Assembly (NCBI GenBank): GCA_018894105.1
Contig: CM032121.1
Span: 31,410,230-31,474,229 of the forward strand
Reading direction: 5' to 3'
Length of the DNA stretch: 64,000 nt
Origin: Jacaranda mimosifolia
Taxonomy: Eukaryota; Streptophyta; Magnoliopsida; Lamiales; Bignoniaceae
Of this stretch, positions 46,481 to 58,213 are shown piece by piece (position 1 is the stretch's first letter; each line of letters begins with the position of its first letter). Made by a program: the position numbers and the translations under genes. The notes below the pieces were generated by a model that saw nothing but the letters and a program-made list of their open reading frames with translations, did not search any database and was not told the DNA's origin.

Positions 46481-49368
46481 TGTGACACCCCACTTCGGGT
46501 AACTCAAAGCTGAGATATCAACTCAATTCAAACTTAATCTGAACCTTATAATACAAACAATAATTCCAAAGAAGCGGAATATAACATCAACTTAAATAAT
46601 ACTATTAACCATAACATTCAAACCAAGGTTCAAATCTTAAGTATAAAGCAAAATATATACACAGAATAAAGGTCTATCGGTCGATTATGACATATCACAA
46701 CATCTCTATGTACCACCTATACATCTAGTGATCCATAGGCAAAAGAGAGACACTTAAACTATTACAAAAAAAGCATCCCTACATTTCAAGTCAGAACTTT
46801 TCATTCTTAGGCCACTATGTCTGCAAAAGTAATGAAAACGAGGGGGTAAGTCCAATGGACTTAGTGAGGGATAAATATCAAGCAATAGTAGAGCCTGTCA
46901 AGGAAAGAGCATCTCAACAGATCTAGAATCAATAGCAATACAAGTACAATTACAATTTTAGCAAGAACAAATGTAGCAACAGGAAACTCTCCTGCCTTAT
47001 TGCTCCAAGAGCATTTCACAAGCAAGCAAAAATGAGTACGAGTAAGCAAACCCTTACAAAATATGCATTCGAACAAAACGAGTACGACATGCATATCAGA
47101 TCACCTTATACCAATCAAATAAGTACTTTCATAGCATGATAGCTTGGTATACAATTGGTGTGCCCATACGGACTGTATGGTGCACTGCCCATACGGATAT
47201 CTAAGCGGACTGCTTAGTGTATTGCAGATACCTATGCGGACCGTATAGCGTACCCTGGACACCCAGGATGGCTACAAGGCATGTCCCAAGTATCCTAGCA
47301 TTCCGCGTAGGATTGGCACTCGGCCCAAGTACAATCTCCAAACAAGTACAACAAGTACCAATCAAGTACAACAATAAAGTACATACAAGCCAACTGGCTA
47401 GATATCAGGATACAACAAGTGAGTATGTCGGCAAGACATCTGATAACGATTCAAGCAGGAACAAGCAAGTACGATCAAACAAGTACTAGACACGAAAAAC
47501 AGGAGTTCTGGGCGCCAGAATGAACAAGAATGAGCAAGAACGATTGAACCATTACTATTGAAAAAGTACAATTGAACAAGTGTGAACCCTTGCAGGGGTA
47601 TACAAGTCAATAACAAGTAACGAGCAAGTACGAATCAAGTACAACAAGTGTGAATCAAGTAATTTACGAGCAGGTACAATCAAGCAAATTAAACCTCATA
47701 GGGGTTATGCCACAAGAACAGAAAGATATATCAAGGCCACAATGGCAGACCCGCATAAGGGTTTCCAACAAATAATGAGTAGTTGTAACCAAAATAATAA
47801 CCCAAATTGGGAGAACCTCACCTCCAAAATCTCTGATGGTATAAGTTCTGCAGACTGTCTATTGGTCCTCGTGACCCACTTCTTCGTCACCTAATAATAA
47901 TGATGTATATTTAGTCAGAACGCACTTTAAATTCCTAATATATCTTTATCATATTGATTCTTAACTCCAAATTTGCTATTTATCCCATTAACATGATAAC
48001 TTAAAATGACAACATTGATAAAATTCAAGAATGGCTATAAGACTAGTCTTGCTACAATAATCTTAATTCTCATATTGTTTCTCCTATCAATAAAATCAAG
48101 TCTTTTAACCACATGATCTACATTGTCACTTAGTCATCAATTGTTCAAGATCCCAATAGTTTCCAATACTATCTAGTTTAGGTCCTCAATCCAAGGTCTC
48201 AAGTTCAATTTTCCTACCAAATTCATAATTCCAATTTGTAACTTAATATAATGTCCAAGTCCATAATAATATCTTCCTTAGCATGGGAGAGTTCAACACA
48301 TAAATATATACATGGCATATCATCATCCTCAAGTCTTATTCTAAGCATGGATACAACATCAATTAGGAATACACAAATGCATGTTTATACATATACATAT
48401 ATATAAATTCTTCAATCTTTTACCACAACTACGCAATGAGAGCTCGGATCCACGATCTAACTACGCCACTACGATCATCTCGATGAAAGGAAGATTCTGT
48501 CTTCCCGCTGCCATCAAAAAATCTCAAAGCCAACACTAGTCTACTCCTTTCGAGCTCCTGAATCCAATGCCGTTTTTGGTTTTTCATTTTGAGGTCTGTG
48601 GCCATTGAAAATGAGCTATATAGCCCAAAAATCTCATTTTCTCCGTCGGCTCCGATCTCTATTTTTTGTCGTCTCTGCTGCGTCAAAGCCACATGCAACC
48701 ACGTATCTTGCTTCTCCTTGTCACGAGCTACTCAGAACACTCTTCAACCATCCAAGTTGTCGCCAAAAAATTCAATCCTAGTTCACCCGCCGTGGATGGT
48801 GCTTCGGCCTTCTTCACTCACGGTGGCTCGTCGGTTTCTAGCCATACATGGGTGGAGAGAGGTGTTCAGGGGGTAGAGGGGAGTTGTTTGAGGGGGTTAG
48901 AGTGGTGGTTTGTGGTCGCTGGTGAGAGGGTCGTCGGTGGTGGTGGTGCATGCGGGAGAAAGGAGAAAAGAAGGAAGAAAGAAATGAAGAAGAAAGGAAG
49001 AGAAACGGAAAGAAAAAGTAAGGAAAAATGGGAAACAATCTGCTGCCTGTTTGGTTTTAAAATTCAATTTTCTCAATTTGCAATTTAGTCCTCCAGGTTC
49101 AATCAGCCTCAATTAGACCCCAAAAACTTTTAAAATTACTAATTAAACCTTATTGACCAAGACCCTTATATGCAAACCCCATTATTTTCAAAACGTGTTC
49201 ATTCAAGTTTTACTAAATTTTGAATTGACCCCAAACTTTTTAATTATCATGAAATCAAGTTTACAAAATTTCTAAAATACCAAATAATCATGGAAATTCA
49301 TAAAGTACATTAAAATGAATTATCTAACAATTACACTATCATAATTTTAGAAAATTAGGGGTGTTATA
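46481..49368 (-). repeat. Tekay 3' LTR (2888 bp)
   Basis: Begins TGTGACACCCCAC and ends GGGGTGTTATA. It contains repeated CGGACTG/CGGACCG-type units (47165-47260) and many AAGTAC motifs (47325-47690). It keeps 137 bp (48504-48640) that the other LTR lacks. Small ORFs in it are not genes. Confidence 0.93.
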
Positions 49369-49383
49369 GACTCCCCCCCTTAA
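49369..49383 (-). other. Tekay polypurine tract
   Basis: Minus-strand sequence TTTAAGGGGGGGAGTC directly precedes the 3' LTR. Confidence 0.85.
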
Positions 49384-50521
49384 AAGAATCTGGCCCCCAT
49401 ATTCTCACCTGAAAATTGGAAGAGTTTAGGATATTGACGGCGCATGAGATCTTCTGACTTCCATGTGGCTTCTTCCACATTATGATTGCGCCATAATACT
49501 TTTACTTGGGAGATTTTCCGATTCCTAAGTTCTCGAAATCTCTGATCCAGAATGCGTACTGGAGTCTCTTCATATGACATATCACTCTTAACTTGCACAT
49601 TCTCCAGTGATATGATATGAGAGGAATCAGGATAGTATTTTTGAAGTTGTGAAACATGAAAAACGTCATGTATTCCCGTCAAATTCTTAGGTAGTACCAA
49701 TCGATAAGCTACAGGTCCGACTTTCTCGCATATTGCATACGGTCCTACATACCTCGGACCCAGCTTTCCTCTTTTTCCTATTCGTTTCACCCCTATTCTC
49801 GAGAATACTTTTAGAAAAACTTTGTCACCAACTTTGAACTCTAATTCCTTTATCCTTTTATCGGCATAGCTCTTTTGTCGATCTTGTGCTGCTTTCATTT
49901 TCTGCTTAATCACTTGCAATTTCTCGACAGTTTCTTGAATCAACTCTAGTCTTATAGTACTTGTTGATTCTCCCATCTTACCTCTGTGCTTTTCTAGATC
50001 CCAGTGTACTGGCGATCGACACTTTCTACCGTACAAAACTTCATACGGTGCCATTTTGATAGTAGCCTGGTAACTGTTATTGTAGGCAAATTCTATCAAA
50101 GAAAGATATCGATCCCAACTTCCAATAAACTCCATAGCATATGCTCATAACATATCTTCTAAAATTTGTATTACCCTTTTCGATTGCCCGTCTGTTTGTG
50201 GGTGAGCAGTAGAGCTAAATTTCAGTTTTGTTCGCAAATGTTCTTGTAGTCTTTTCCAGAGTCTTGATGTAAATTTTGGATCACGATCTGATACTGTATT
50301 GGTGGGAATGCCATGTAGTCAAATGATTTCCTTAACATATAATTCTGCTAACTTCTCAACTTTATACTGCGTTCCAATAGGCAGAAAATGTGCGGATTTA
50401 GTCAATTGGTCCACCATCACCCATATACTATCATACCCTCCTCAAACTGTAGGTAGACCAGTTAGAAAATCCATGGTCACTTGTTCCCATTTCCAATCTG
50501 GGATTAAAAGCGGTTGCCTCA
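49380..50521 (-). pseudogene. Tekay integrase and chromodomain
   Basis: Starts abruptly at PLLIPDWKWEQVTMDF, the beginning of the integrase core, and contains [16 protein letters not shown] and [13 protein letters not shown] (third catalytic Glu replaced by Ser-Lys context), then an open frame of 251 residues (50135-49380) with EFAYNNSYQATIKMAPYE, GDKVFLKV, LGPRYVGPY and FHVSQLQKYYPD, ending in the chromodomain EETPVRILDQRFRELRNRK and VKVLWRNHNVEEATWKSED. The HHCC zinc-binding domain is missing. TGA codons at about 50450 and 50150 replace Trp and Arg. Chromodomains steer such elements to heterochromatin. Confidence 0.9.
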
Positions 50522-52296
50522 TATTTAAATCCTTTTGTGACTGTAAATATTTGAGGCTTTTGTGGTCGGTATATATCTCAAAGGTGGACATAGAGATAAT
50601 ATCTCCACTTAGATAATGCAAAAATGACTGCTGCTAATTCCAGGTCATGAGTTGGGTAGTTCTCTTCATGTGGATTTAGTTTTCTAGATACAGAAGCGAT
50701 AACACGTACTCTTTGCATCAATACACATCCCAACCCCTTCTTGGAAGCATCTGTATAGACCACAAATCCTTCTAGGCCATCTGGAAGAGCTAGAATAGGA
50801 GTTGTCATCAATCGAATTTTCAATTCCTGAAAACTCTGCTCACAATCCTTATTCTAGATAAAAGCTTGCCCTTTCTGGGTTAACCTAGTTAAGGGACCAT
50901 CTATTTTGGAAAAATATTGAACAAATCTTCGGTAATAACCGGCCAGGCCTAGAAAACTCTGAATTTTAGTAACATTTTTGGGTTTCTTCCAATTGGTTAT
51001 CACATCCACCTTGGAGGGATCAACTTCTATTCCTCTATGAGTGATAACATGTCCCAGAAAAGCTATTCGTTCCATCCAAAACTCACATTTGCTGAATTTA
51101 GCGTACAACTGATGTTTCTTCAGAGTTTGGAGAACTACATGTAAATGCTTTACATGTTTTTCTTTGGACTTTGAAAATACCAAAATGTCGTCAATAAATA
51201 TAACCACAAACTGGTCTAAATAAGGCCTGAAAACCCAATGCATTAAATCCATAAATGCTGCTGGTGCATTGGTCAGGCCAAATAGCATCACCACAAACTC
51301 AAAATGACCATACCGGGAGTTGAAAGCGGTCTTTGGAATATCATTTTCCCTAACCTTTAACTAATAATATCTCTGCTTCAAATCCAATTTTGAAAAGATC
51401 CTTGACCCTTGCAGCAAATCTAACAGTTCCTCAACATGAGGTAGGGGATATTTGTTCTTAACAGTTATTTTATTTAGTTCCCGGTAATCAATGCACATTC
51501 TTAGGGATCTATCTTTCTTCTTGACAAACAGCACTGGAGCTCCCCAAGGCGATGTGCTTGGTCTGATAAATCCTTTTTCCAAAAGTTTTTGAAGTTGATT
51601 CTTTAGTTCCTTAAGTTCGGCTGGCGCCATTCTATAAGGAGTCTTGGAAAAAAGCGTTACCCCTGGTAAAGTATGAATAACGAATTCTATCTCTCTCTCA
51701 AGAGGTAACGAGTTTAGTTTTTCAGGGAACACTTCTTGATATTTAGCTACTACTTCCACACTCTCTAGCTAAACAATATCCCGAGGCTTATTTATGAGGT
51801 AAGCCAATAATCCTTGCCCGCTTTCGCTTAAGATTTGTTGGGCCTCCACAGCCGAGATAATTGCTATTGGAGATGAGTTGTCTGCTGAATGGTGTGTTGA
51901 TACTAGTGTCACTTCCCCGAGCGTCACACTCTTGGTAAAATAATTCACCTGAGCTTGATGGTGAAATAGCCACTCCATTCCTAATATTAAATCATATCTT
52001 TGCATTGGCAATTGAATAAGGTTAGTGGGATATTCTCGATCCCCAATTACTATTGGGCAATCCCGATATATGGTGTCGGTGGTTATCCCTGCCCCTAAGG
52101 GTGTTTGAACCTCAATTTGATAATTCATGGTCTCAGGTAGTATATTCAGTTTTTCTGATAATGCAACAGATATAAAAGAATGCGAGGCACCAGGGTTATA
52201 TAATGCTTTACTAGAAATTTCAAAAATAGAAACAGTACTTTCCACCACTTCATTAGGATTTGGTGCATCTTCGCCAGTGATAGCATATGCACGGGC
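50522..52296 (-). pseudogene. Tekay protease-reverse transcriptase-RNase H
   Basis: Protease region 52248-51769: the active-site motif reads ALYNPGASHSFIS, with Asn-Pro in place of Asp-Ser, so the catalytic Asp is lost; DLILGMEWL is preserved. RT (51759-50854): [49 protein letters not shown], then a [18 protein letters not shown] and [11 protein letters not shown] (about 51205-51170), with [10 protein letters not shown] in the connection. RNase H starts [17 protein letters not shown] and reaches [15 protein letters not shown], then stops after KSLKYLQSQKDLNMRQ at about 50520, where integrase sequence follows. Confidence 0.92.
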
Positions 52297-52299
52297 TTA

Positions 52300-53440
52300 A
52301 ACTCTTTGCTTTCCACAAGTTCCAGCTACCTATTTTCCTTTTTCAGTTGGTAGTGGACCTTTCAGTCTAGGACAATCTCTCATAAAGTGTTGATCACTTC
52401 TACATCTTAAGCATTTGCCCTGCTTCTTTTAGCATTCTATTTCTTCATGGCCTGAATTTCCACAAAACCCACACCGCATCGATGCTTGCCCTGATCCAGA
52501 TCTGTCATCTAATTATTCTGAGGGACTCTTTGAGAAGCACTATTGGCCTGAAGTCTTGGTTGCTTTCTACTGGTTCCACTGTGCCCTCCCGAGATTAGCC
52601 TTCCTTTTCTGTTTCTGTCCTCAATCTTTCAGATTTCTTGTAACTTCGATTCAAGTTGTAAAGCCTTACTCACAGCCAAACTGAAATTTTGCAAATCCCA
52701 AGTGGCCAAACCTCTTCTCAGTTCTAGCTTTAGTCCTTGTAAGAACTGTCTGGTCTGTAAATTTTCATCTCCATGGACATAGAGGGCATATTGTACCAAC
52801 CGACTGAAAGTGGCCTCGTACTGGCTGACTGACTGACTGATTCTCTTGTATCATATCCATAAATTCCCGCTCCCTAACTTGCTTGGCTACTAGTGGCATA
52901 TACTTGTCCTTAAACTCTTGGACGAAGTTTTCCCAAGTTCTGGGGGTATCCACAGCTATCCACCTACGCTTTATCATCCGCTACTAGCTTCGTGCAGATT
53001 TTGCTAAAAGGAAAGTAGCAAAACGCACTCTTTGCTCATCCGGGTAACGTATTGTCCCGAATATGTTTTCCAAATCTTCCAACCATTCTTCAGCTTTGTG
53101 ATCATCTGGTTCGCCAAAGAATTTTGGGGGCTGAAACCTCAAGAACCTTTCTAAGGCTCTGTCTTCTGTGAGTACTTCTGCCACTCCCGCTATGTCTGCT
53201 GGTTGGCGATCCGGTTGTCTGGGCCTCTGTCTTTCCCTATAATTAGGTTCAACCGAGGGATCCATCGCTGGCTGATCGATTGGAGAGGTTTGAGAAACTT
53301 CATCCTCTGGCAGATGTCGTGGAAAGACAAGTGCTTCTCTTCTAGGAGCTCAAGGCACATTAGGCCGCCGACCTGGCGGTCTGCCCCTTACACCCGTTCT
53401 TGCAAGCATATGAGTATCGACACTTCCTCTGGATGCCATC
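52300..53440 (-). pseudogene. Tekay gag
   Basis: Starts MASRGSVDTHMLARTG (53440). The retrotransposon gag domain has FLRFQPPKFFGEPDDHKAEE and EDLENIFGTIRYPDEQRV (53130-53030), then DTPRTWENFVQEFKDKYMP (52950-52895). Two zinc-knuckle-like motifs follow, CGFCGNSGHEEIEC (about 52475-52435) and CLRCRSDQHFMRDC (about 52415-52370). The frame is broken by a TGA near 53355, a TAG near 52983 and a short duplication/frameshift near 52825-52845 where CTGACTGACTGACTGA is found. Confidence 0.87.
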
Positions 53441-53788
53441 TATTCTTAAAATCTGACAAAAATTTAACTTATCAGCATGGCTTGTAAACATAATTCTCAA
53501 CATCCTCAACCAATATAAATTGGAAAATATCAACTTACAAAGTTTAATATCGTTCAATAAAAATAGATAAATGATCAGCAAAAGCAAAATCCATTACAAC
53601 ATATAGTTATTAAAGTTGTTAAAAGTTATACAAGTGAATTAAATAACAACTAGCTGAATGCCCAATCTTAAGACAAAATGAAAGGGCAATATCATGAAAT
53701 ACTTATATGTCCGAGGGAAAATTGGTCAACGCTATGTCAACGGTCAAGCACTACTACTATAAAAACATACGCCTAGCTAGACTACTGC

Positions 53789-54569
53789 CTAATCAGAGTC
53801 CTTAACATCGGTGACATTGGATTCATCATCTTCCCTGGCTTCTTCATCGGACTCTTTCTGATTCAGCTCATCTCTCAAGAAAGCTACGTTAATACCTCCA
53901 ACCATGAGTGCATCATCTCCATCATTTTCTATTACCATCAGATCTGCTGTGGGAGCCTCAAGAACTTCTTCTTCCTCGGGATCTTCTTCAAGTTCTTCGG
54001 CAGGATTCTCTATAGGTGCTCTTTCTTGGTTCTCCACTGGTCGATCCTCCATATGTATGCCTATCTGATGACCCTGACCAAAATATGGACGAACTCGAGC
54101 AGGTCTTGCATCGGTGTCGATACCGATACTAACTACTTTCACTTGATCGATAGCTGTGTGGTAGTACGTCATCATTCGATGAATCTCTTCCATGATCGGG
54201 TGAGGCATATCCACAGTTCTTCTATAACCAGCGTCTAGGGCCTGGAAGGTTTCCTCCATGTGACGTCACATTACCCGAAGTTCCTCGATTTGAGTAGCAA
54301 TTATTCTGACTCGAACTTCTTCCCGCTCGACACTTTCCATCATTCGGTCTATCATGTAGTCTCTCGCTCCAATTGACGACTTAAGATGGCATAATTTCAT
54401 CCTCTCATCTTGCAAAGCTCCATGCATGTCATAGAGTTTCTCTTCAAGTTGTTGGCATGCCTGAGAAAGACGCTCCTTGTCTTTCCTAAGGTTTTCTATT
54501 TCTTGTCGCAAGTGTTCGGGGTTGTTCTCGTTCATCAGTTCCTTGCCTTTATTAGATGATCCCGCCATC
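53789..54569 (-). pseudogene. Extra coiled-coil ORF upstream of Tekay gag
   Basis: A frame of about 260 codons between the primer site and gag, interrupted by one TGA (54263-54265). The N-terminal part has a strong coiled coil (LRQEIENLRKDKERLSQACQ, with further heptads), the middle has HPIMEEIHRMMTYYHTA, and the C-terminus is very acidic (EELEEDPEEEEVLEA). I recognise no known domain. It precedes gag by about 350 bases in the same orientation. It might encode a structural or RNA-linked protein, but no function can be given. Confidence 0.65.
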
Positions 54570-54741
54570 CTATAATACAAGTCAAAATATTCACTCAGTA
54601 GCAAAAGATAACACAAGTCAATCCTAGTCTTCTAAGGAGCTCAACATTCCAAGGAGATCTATGTCCCAAAATACACCTCTCAACTTAGTGAAAGCTATCA
54701 ATAAATATTCCAATAATGATATTTACCTAGGTCAGCTGCAA

Positions 54742-54758
54742 CCTAGGCTCTGATACCA
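54742..54758 (-). other. Tekay primer binding site (tRNA-Met)
   Basis: Minus strand reads TGGTATCAGAGCCTAGG, four bases inside the 5' LTR. Confidence 0.95.
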
Positions 54759-54762
54759 CACC

Positions 54763-57550
54763 TATGACACCCCACTCCGGGTAAGCCAAAGCTGAGATAT
54801 TAACTCAATTCAAACTTAATCTGAACCTTATAATACAAAAAATAATTCAAAAGCAACGGAATATAACATCAACTTAAATAATACTATTAACCATAACATT
54901 CAAACCAAGGTTCAAATCTTAAGTATAAAGCAAAATATATACACAGAATCAAGGTGCCTCGGTCGATTCTAACGTATCACAACATCTCTATATACCACAT
55001 ATCCATCTAGTGATCTATAGGTAAAAGAGAGACACTTAAACTATTACAAAAGCAGCATCCCTACATTTCAAGTCAGAACTTTTCATTCTTAGGCCACTCT
55101 ACCTACAAAAGTAATGAAAATAAGGGGGTAAGTCCAATGGACTTAGTTAGGGATAAATATCAAGCAATAGTAGAACCTATCAAGGAAAGAGTATCTCAAT
55201 AGATCCAGAATCAACAGCAATACAAGTACAATTACAATTTTAGCAAGAAAAAATGTAGCAACAGGAAACTCTCCTGCCTTATTGCTCCAAGAGCATTTCA
55301 CAAGCAAGCAAAAACGAGTACGAGTAAGCAAACCCTTACAATATATGCATTCTAACGAAACCAGTAAGACATGCATATCAGATCACCTTATACCAATCAA
55401 ACAAGTACTTTCATAGCGTGATAGCTTGGTATACAATTGGTGTGCCATTACGGACTGTATGGCGTATAGCAAATACCTAAGCGGACTGCTTAGCGTATGG
55501 CGGATACCTATGCGGACCGCATAGCGTACCCTGGACACCCAGACGGGCTACAAAGTGTGTCCCAAGTATCCCAGCATTCCGCGTAGGATTGGCACTTGGC
55601 CCAAGTAAAATCTCCAAACAAGTACAACAAGTACCAATCAAGTACAACAATCAAGTACATACAAGCCAACTTCCTAGATATCAGGATACAACAAGCGAGT
55701 ATGTCGGCAAGACATCTGATAACGATTCAAGCAGGAATAAGCAAGTACGATCAAACAAGTACCAGACATGACAGACAGGAGTTCTGGGCACAAGAACGAA
55801 CAAGAACGAGCAAAAATAATTGAACCAGTACTATTGAACAAGTATGATTGAATAAGTGCGAACCCTCACAGTGGTATACAAGTCAATAATAAGTAACGAG
55901 CAAGTACAAATCAAGGATAACAAGTGTGAATCAAGCAACTTACGAGCAAGTACAATCAAGCAAATTAAACCCTCATAGGGGTTATGCCACAAGAACAGAT
56001 ATATATATATATATATATCAAGGCCAAAATGGCAGACCCGCACAGGGGTTTCCAACAAATAATGAGTAGCTGTAACCAAAACAATAACCCAAAGTGGGAG
56101 AACCTCACCTCCAAAATCTTTGATGGTACAAGTTCTGCAGACTGTCTATTGGTCCTCGTGACCCACTTCTTCATCACCTAATAATAATGATGTATATTTA
56201 GTCAGAACTCACTTTAAATTCCTAATATATCTTTATCATATTGATTCTTAACTCCAAATTTGCTATTTATCCCATTAACATGAAAACTTAAAATGAAAAC
56301 ATTGATAAAATTCCAAGAATGGCTATAAGACTAGTCTTGCTACAATAATCTTAATTCTCATATTGTTTCTCCTATCAATAAAGTCAAGTCTTTTAACCAC
56401 ATGTTCTACATTGTCACTTAATCATCAATTGTTCAAGATCCCAATAGTTTCCAATACTATCTAGTTTAGGTCCTCAATCCAAGGTCTTAAGTTCAATTTT
56501 CTTACCAAATTCATAATTCCAATTTGTAACTTAATATAATGTCCAAGTCCATAATAATATCTTCCTTAGCATGGGAGATTTCAACACATAAATACATACA
56601 TGGCATATCATCATCCTCAAGTCTTATTCTAAGCATGGATACAACATCAATTAGGAATATACACATGCATGTTTATACATATACATATATATAAATTATT
56701 CAATCTTTTGCTACAACTACGCAACGAGAGCTCGAATCCACGATCCAACTACGCCACTACGATCGTCTCGACGAAAGCAAGATTCTATCTTCTCCGTCGG
56801 CTCCGATCTCCATTTTTCATCGTCTCTGCAGCGCCAAACCCACATTCAACTACGTATCTTGCTTCTCCTCGTCACGAGCTACCCGGAACACCCTTCAATC
56901 GTCCAAGTTGTTGCCGAAAAATGTATACCCAGTTCACCCACCGTGAATGGTGTTTCGGCCTTCTTCACTCATGGTGGTTCGTCAGTTTCCCGCCGTGCAT
57001 AGGTGGAGGGAGGTGTTCAGATGGTGGAGGGGAGTTGTTTGAGGAGGTTAGAGTGGTGGTTGGTGGTCGCCAGTGAGAGGGTCGCCGGTGGTGGTGGTGC
57101 TCACGGGAGATAACAGAAAAGAAGGAAGAAAGAAATGAAGAATAAAAGAAAAGAAAAGGGAAGAAAAAGGAAGGAAAATGAAGGAAAAATGGGAAACAAT
57201 ATGCTGCCCGTTTGGTTTTAAAATTCAATTTTCTCAATTTGCAATTTAGTCCTCCAGGTTCAATCAGCCTCAATTAGACCCCAAAAACTTTTAAAATTAC
57301 CAATTAAACCCTGTTGACCAAGACCCTCACATGCAAACCCCATCATTTTAAAAAAGTGTTCAATCAAGTTTTACTAAATTTTGAATTGACCCCAAACTTT
57401 TTAATTAGCATGAAATCAAGTTTACGACAATATATATATTGATTACAAAATTTCTAAAATACCAAATAATCATAGAAATTCATAAAGTACATTAAAATGA
57501 ATTATGTAACAATTATACTATCATAATTTAAGAAAATTAGGGGTGTTACA
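54763..57550 (-). repeat. Tekay 5' LTR (2788 bp)
   Basis: Begins TATGACACCCC and ends GGGGTGTTACA. Compared with its partner it lacks 137 bp at 56791/56792, has a short AT-rich insertion at about 57426-57445 and an (AT)n run at 55999-56018. Confidence 0.93.
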
Positions 57551-58213
57551 CTTACAAAGTAAAAAATCGTTTCTATTCAAATCACTCCTCAAAGTTATTC
57601 ATATTGGGACTACATTGAGGCGTGGGAAAAAAATTATTTTATGAAAATGAAAATGAACAATTTTCCTTATCTTTTTTTATATTTTAAAAAATCTGCACAA
57701 ATCTCTATTCCCTACTGGTTTTTATCCTAGTGGGAACACCTTGGTTCCAATTTGATAATCTTTCCTTCGAAAGTATTACAAAAGTACGAGTATTTTAATG
57801 CAAATATTGGGATACCAAGTCTTCTAACCAATACTACAACGCTCTATCTGTTTGTCACTCGATTCCAATGTCCATGTATTTTAGTGATAGGGCATTTTAT
57901 AAAAAAGCTTAATGGAGTTCCTTGCTTGGCAAAGAGAACAAAAATCAAATGGTGGAAAAACACGAATCAAGATAATTGCAAGATCCCTGCAATCCAGAAT
58001 TGGATCAAATTCCACTCAAAATTCATGAAGAAGACCACACAAGCAAGAGATTAAGAGCAACTTCAAATGACTAAGCAACAATTAATAGTGGTGACTGCAA
58101 AAGCTACTACTCCGCAAGAAATGATGTCACTTATGGAAGAGTTACAAAAGAGAATCAGCTAAGATGAAAAATTTCCACCAAATGAGGGAAGTTCAAGAGT
58201 TTCTAAAGATAAA
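57551..58213 (+). pseudogene. EPRV unit F: downstream domain, second part
   Basis: Viral coding sequence resumes at the target duplication. Recognisable parts are SYWDYIEAWEK (about 57600), FPYLFLYFKKSAQISIPYWF (57660-57720), LYLFVTRFQCPC and LAKRTKIKWWKN (about 57935-57970). Unit C has the first part in the same order at 28660-28580. Frameshifts and stops are present. A tail rich in Glu/Lys/Gln follows (58075-58200) and is cut by the MITE. Confidence 0.7.

Larger units (their letters stand above)
46481..57550 (-). mobile_element. Ty3/Gypsy chromovirus (Tekay/Del type), 11.07 kb
   Basis: Long LTRs (46481-49368 and 54763-57550) flanked by a perfect 5-bp target duplication CTTAC (46476-46480 and 57551-57555). 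A tRNA-Met primer site lies at 54742-54758 and a G-rich polypurine tract at 49369-49383. The minus strand codes an extra coiled-coil ORF, gag, protease, RT, RNase H and integrase with a C-terminal chromodomain. The order RT before integrase and the chromodomain place it among chromoviruses; the EETPVRILD...VLWRNH chromodomain style is Tekay/Del-like. It is disabled by stops and by a deletion between RNase H and integrase. Confidence 0.95.

Noticed and set aside
48897..49112. ORFs in the Tekay LTRs (also 56965-57273) that look like signal-peptide proteins
   Set aside because: They lie in LTR sequence on the minus strand, are His/Ser/Phe low-complexity frames and differ between the two LTRs.
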